Assembly (NCBI GenBank): GCA_945956975.1
Contig: CAMFKC010000161.1
Span: forward strand, 1 to 6,137
DNA: 6,137 nt
Source: an uncultured Methylocystaceae bacterium
Lineage (GTDB): Bacteria > Pseudomonadota > Alphaproteobacteria > Rhizobiales > Beijerinckiaceae
Reading direction: 5' to 3'
Part shown: in pieces, positions 4,933 through 6,137 of the stretch
How the letters are laid out: the number at the start of each line of letters is the position of its first letter
Numbering within the stretch: the stretch's first letter is position 1
Program-made: the position numbers and the translations under genes
Notes under the pieces: model-generated
Seen by the model: the letters and a program-made list of their open reading frames with translations, nothing else
Databases searched by the model: none
Told to the model about the DNA's origin: nothing

Positions 4933-4939
4933 TATGACG

Positions 4940-5626
4940 ATGAGAAAGATCCTTCTGGCCAGCGTTGCCTTTGCGACCCTCGCCGCCGGCGCAGCCTCGG
5001 CCGCCGATCTGCCCAGGCGCAGCGCGCCCCGCGTCGACGATTACGCCGCGCCTGCGCCCGTCTTCACTTGGACCGGCTTCTATCTCGGCCTCAACGCCGG
5101 CTACGGCTGGGGCTCCTTCACCAACGGCTCGGAGCAATTGTTCGGCAAGCCCTCGGGTTTCGCGGGCGGCGTCACGGCCGGGTTCAACTGGCAGGCGGCG
5201 CAGAGCTTCGTGCTCGGCATCGAAGGCGAATGGGACCTCAGCGGCATCAACAACCGCTCGCAATTGCCCTTCTTCGGCTTCAACGGCGGCGGCAAGCTGA
5301 CGAGCCTCGCCACCATTCGCGGCCGCGCCGGCTTCGCAGCCGACCGCGCGCTGATCTACCTCACAGGCGGTCTGGCGATGGGCTCCGTCAGCGTCAACGT
5401 CAACGACTGGCGCGCCGTGCCGTTCTTCGGCAATTCGTCGAGCTTCTCGGCCGGCTGGGCGCTCGGCGGCGGTCTCGAATACGCCTTCACCGACCGCATA
5501 TCCGGCAAGGCCGAATACATGTTCACCTCGCTCGGCTCGAAGGAGGTGTTCGCCTTCTCCCCGGACTGGGTGAATACGGGCCTCAACGTCTCGCAGATCC
5601 GCGCTGGCGTGAACTACCATTTCTAG
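4940..5626 (+). CDS. outer-membrane beta-barrel protein, Omp25/Omp31-like
   Basis: A 228-residue precursor. The signal peptide is MRKILLASVAFATLAAGAASA (1-21) in outline, with cleavage after ASA giving a mature N-terminus Ala-Asp-Leu-Pro. A short polar segment leads to WTGFYLGLNAGYGWG (44-58), the first strand typical of the Omp25/Omp31 family. Alternating hydrophobic/polar strands follow: GFAGGVTAGFNWQ, FVLGIEGEWDLSG, TSLATIRGRAGFA, ALIYLTGGLAMGSV, GWALGGGLEYAF and ISGKAEYMFTSLG. The protein ends VNYHF, with the terminal Phe recognised by the BAM complex. The length fits an eight-stranded barrel. Family members are abundant, surface-exposed structural proteins that stabilise the outer membrane of Hyphomicrobiales. 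The gene stands alone: its own upstream island and a terminator 34 bp after the stop indicate a monocistronic, probably highly expressed unit. In-frame ATGs at 4910 and 4934 are less likely starts. Confidence 0.93.
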   Translation: MRKILLASVAFATLAAGAASAADLPRRSAPRVDDYAAPAPVFTWTGFYLGLNAGYGWGSFTNGSEQLFGKPSGFAGGVTAGFNWQAAQSFVLGIEGEWDLSGINNRSQLPFFGFNGGGKLTSLATIRGRAGFAADRALIYLTGGLAMGSVSVNVNDWRAVPFFGNSSSFSAGWALGGGLEYAFTDRISGKAEYMFTSLGSKEVFAFSPDWVNTGLNVSQIRAGVNYHF

Positions 5627-5660
5627 GCATTAGCTCGGTAGAAGCTACTCTCCAGCGACT

Positions 5661-5690
5661 GGCCCGGCGGCGACGCCGGGCCTTTTTCTT
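5661..5690 (+). terminator. rho-independent terminator of the outer-membrane protein gene
   Basis: GGCCCGGCG (5661-5669) and CGCCGGGCC (5674-5682) form a perfect 9-bp GC stem around the tetraloop GCGA, followed at once by TTTTTCTT. It lies 34 bp after the porin stop and ends just before the convergent rlmJ stop. For the minus strand the stem is preceded, not followed, by the T/A tract, so termination there would be weaker. Confidence 0.92.
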
Positions 5691-5691
5691 G

Positions 5692-6137
5692 TCATGTCGC
5701 GAAGGGTTCGACAGCGAAAGCGCCCGCGCCCGGCGCGCGCTCCATCAGTCGCACGAGCGCTGGCAGCAGCACGCGCGCCTCCGCCTCCAGCGTGTAGGGC
5801 GGATTGACGACGACGAGGCCCGTCCGCACGAGCCCGGCCTCGCTCATCGGGCCGATGGAAAATTCCAGCCGCAGCGCAGTCCGCGCGCCGCTCGCGCGAA
5901 CGGCGCGCCATAAATCCTCGGCGTCGCGCGCATCCTTCACGGGATACCAGAGCGCATAGACGCCAGTGCTCCATTTCGCATGCGCTGCGGCGAAAGCTTT
6001 CGCCAGACGCGCAAACTCGTCGCGCGCCTCGTAGGGCGGGTCGATGAGCACAAGCCCGCGCCGCTCGGGCGGCGGAACGAAAGCGCTGAGCGCAGTCCAG
6101 CCGTCGAGGTCGAGCGTCTTGACGCGCTGGTCGCGGC
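5692..6137 (-). CDS. rlmJ: 23S rRNA (adenine(2030)-N6)-methyltransferase RlmJ, C-terminal half (5' end outside window)
   Basis: The frame enters from the right edge and gives 147 residues before the TGA at 5692-5694. RlmJ uses S-adenosylmethionine to methylate N6 of A2030 in 23S rRNA during ribosome assembly. The visible part opens with LDLDGWTALSAFVPPPERRG, then VLIDPPYE with the catalytic motif IV DPPY at 6031-6042. It continues with the W-x-PVKD segment (ALWYPVKDARD), the LRLEFSIGP strand and GLVVVNPPYTLEAEARVLLP, all in family order. The N-terminal SAM-binding portion is missing. A GTG at 6049-6051 is an internal valine (GLVLIDPPYE), not a start. Its stop converges on the porin terminator, so the two genes are independent units. 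Confidence 0.93.
   Translation of the reverse strand, partial: RDQRVKTLDLDGWTALSAFVPPPERRGLVLIDPPYEARDEFARLAKAFAAAHAKWSTGVYALWYPVKDARDAEDLWRAVRASGARTALRLEFSIGPMSEAGLVRTGLVVVNPPYTLEAEARVLLPALVRLMERAPGAGAFAVEPFAT

Larger units (their letters stand above)
4637..4939. other. regulatory intergenic island between divergent SDR and outer-membrane protein genes
   Basis: No convincing gene lies here; minus-strand open frames entering from the SDR side are shadows. From about 4690 to 4920 the DNA is clearly AT-richer than the flanking genes. It contains a perfect CtrA-type motif, a near copy 94 bp further on, an A-run (4764-4769), and four short palindromes or inverted repeats listed separately. It must hold the promoters of both divergent genes. 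I could not pick a convincing -35/-10 pair for the porin; on the minus strand TATGAT (4654-4659) and TATAGG (4678-4683) are possible -10 boxes for the SDR gene. Confidence 0.6.

Noticed and set aside
4910..4939. Earlier in-frame ATGs (4910 and 4934) as starts of the outer-membrane protein
   Set aside because: The added residues would precede the Lys/Arg of a normal signal peptide, and the GGAG at 4929-4932 is correctly spaced only for the ATG at 4940.
4808..5620. A 270-codon minus-strand open frame opposite the outer-membrane protein gene, and an 281-codon plus-strand frame at 5068-5913
   Set aside because: Both lie over a clear barrel gene with signal peptide and terminal Phe; the second even reads through the terminator and into rlmJ antisense.
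6031..6051. A GTG at 6049-6051 as the start of the right-edge minus-strand gene
   Set aside because: The frame continues upstream with RlmJ-like sequence (LDLDGW, FVPPPERRG), so the GTG is an internal Val and the gene is cut by the window edge.

Overview
The window is high-GC chromosomal DNA from an alphaproteobacterium, most likely order Hyphomicrobiales (Rhizobiales). The evidence is the run Nudix hydrolase - DUF6111 membrane protein - CCA-adding enzyme, an Omp25/Omp31-type outer-membrane barrel starting with a WTGFY motif, a YafK-type L,D-transpeptidase with a Pro/Ala-rich linker, and a CtrA-type TTAA-N7-TTAAC motif. The placement is by recalled family resemblance, not by a search. Nothing indicates a mobile element, CRISPR array, tRNA or rRNA.

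Layout, left to right. (1) 2-1786, plus strand: the 3' end of a CoA-pyrophosphatase-like Nudix gene, a two-TM DUF6111 protein whose ATG overlaps the preceding TGA by one base, and after 10 bp the tRNA CCA nucleotidyltransferase. This looks like one operon. (2) 1846-2175, plus strand: an unrecognised 109-residue protein. It converges, with a 3-bp gap, on (3) 2179-3423, minus strand: an exported or membrane-anchored YafK-family L,D-transpeptidase-fold protein. (4) 3424-3619: a divergent intergenic region with a small inverted repeat and a candidate promoter. (5) 3620-3892, plus strand: an unrecognised 90-residue basic protein with a good Shine-Dalgarno. It converges, with a 6-bp gap, on (6) 3899-4636, minus strand: an SDR oxidoreductase with the sequence signatures of pteridine reductases (PTR1/FolM type). 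(7) 4637-4939: a 303-bp AT-richer regulatory island between divergent genes. It carries one perfect and one near CtrA motif plus several short palindromes. (8) 4940-5626, plus strand: the Omp25/Omp31-like barrel, closed by a strong intrinsic terminator. (9) 5692 to the window end, minus strand: the C-terminal half of the 23S rRNA m6A2030 methyltransferase RlmJ.

Most genes are housekeeping (nucleotide clean-up, tRNA maturation, rRNA modification, pterin/folate metabolism). The envelope genes form the most interesting theme. The predicted mature barrel starts Ala-Asp, the type of N-terminus reported to be attached to peptidoglycan by L,D-transpeptidases in Hyphomicrobiales, and a YafK-type L,D-transpeptidase-fold enzyme (a family that includes enzymes that cut such links) lies about 1.5 kb away. 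The island upstream of the barrel and SDR genes suggests cell-cycle (CtrA) control. I found no convincing new multi-gene system.
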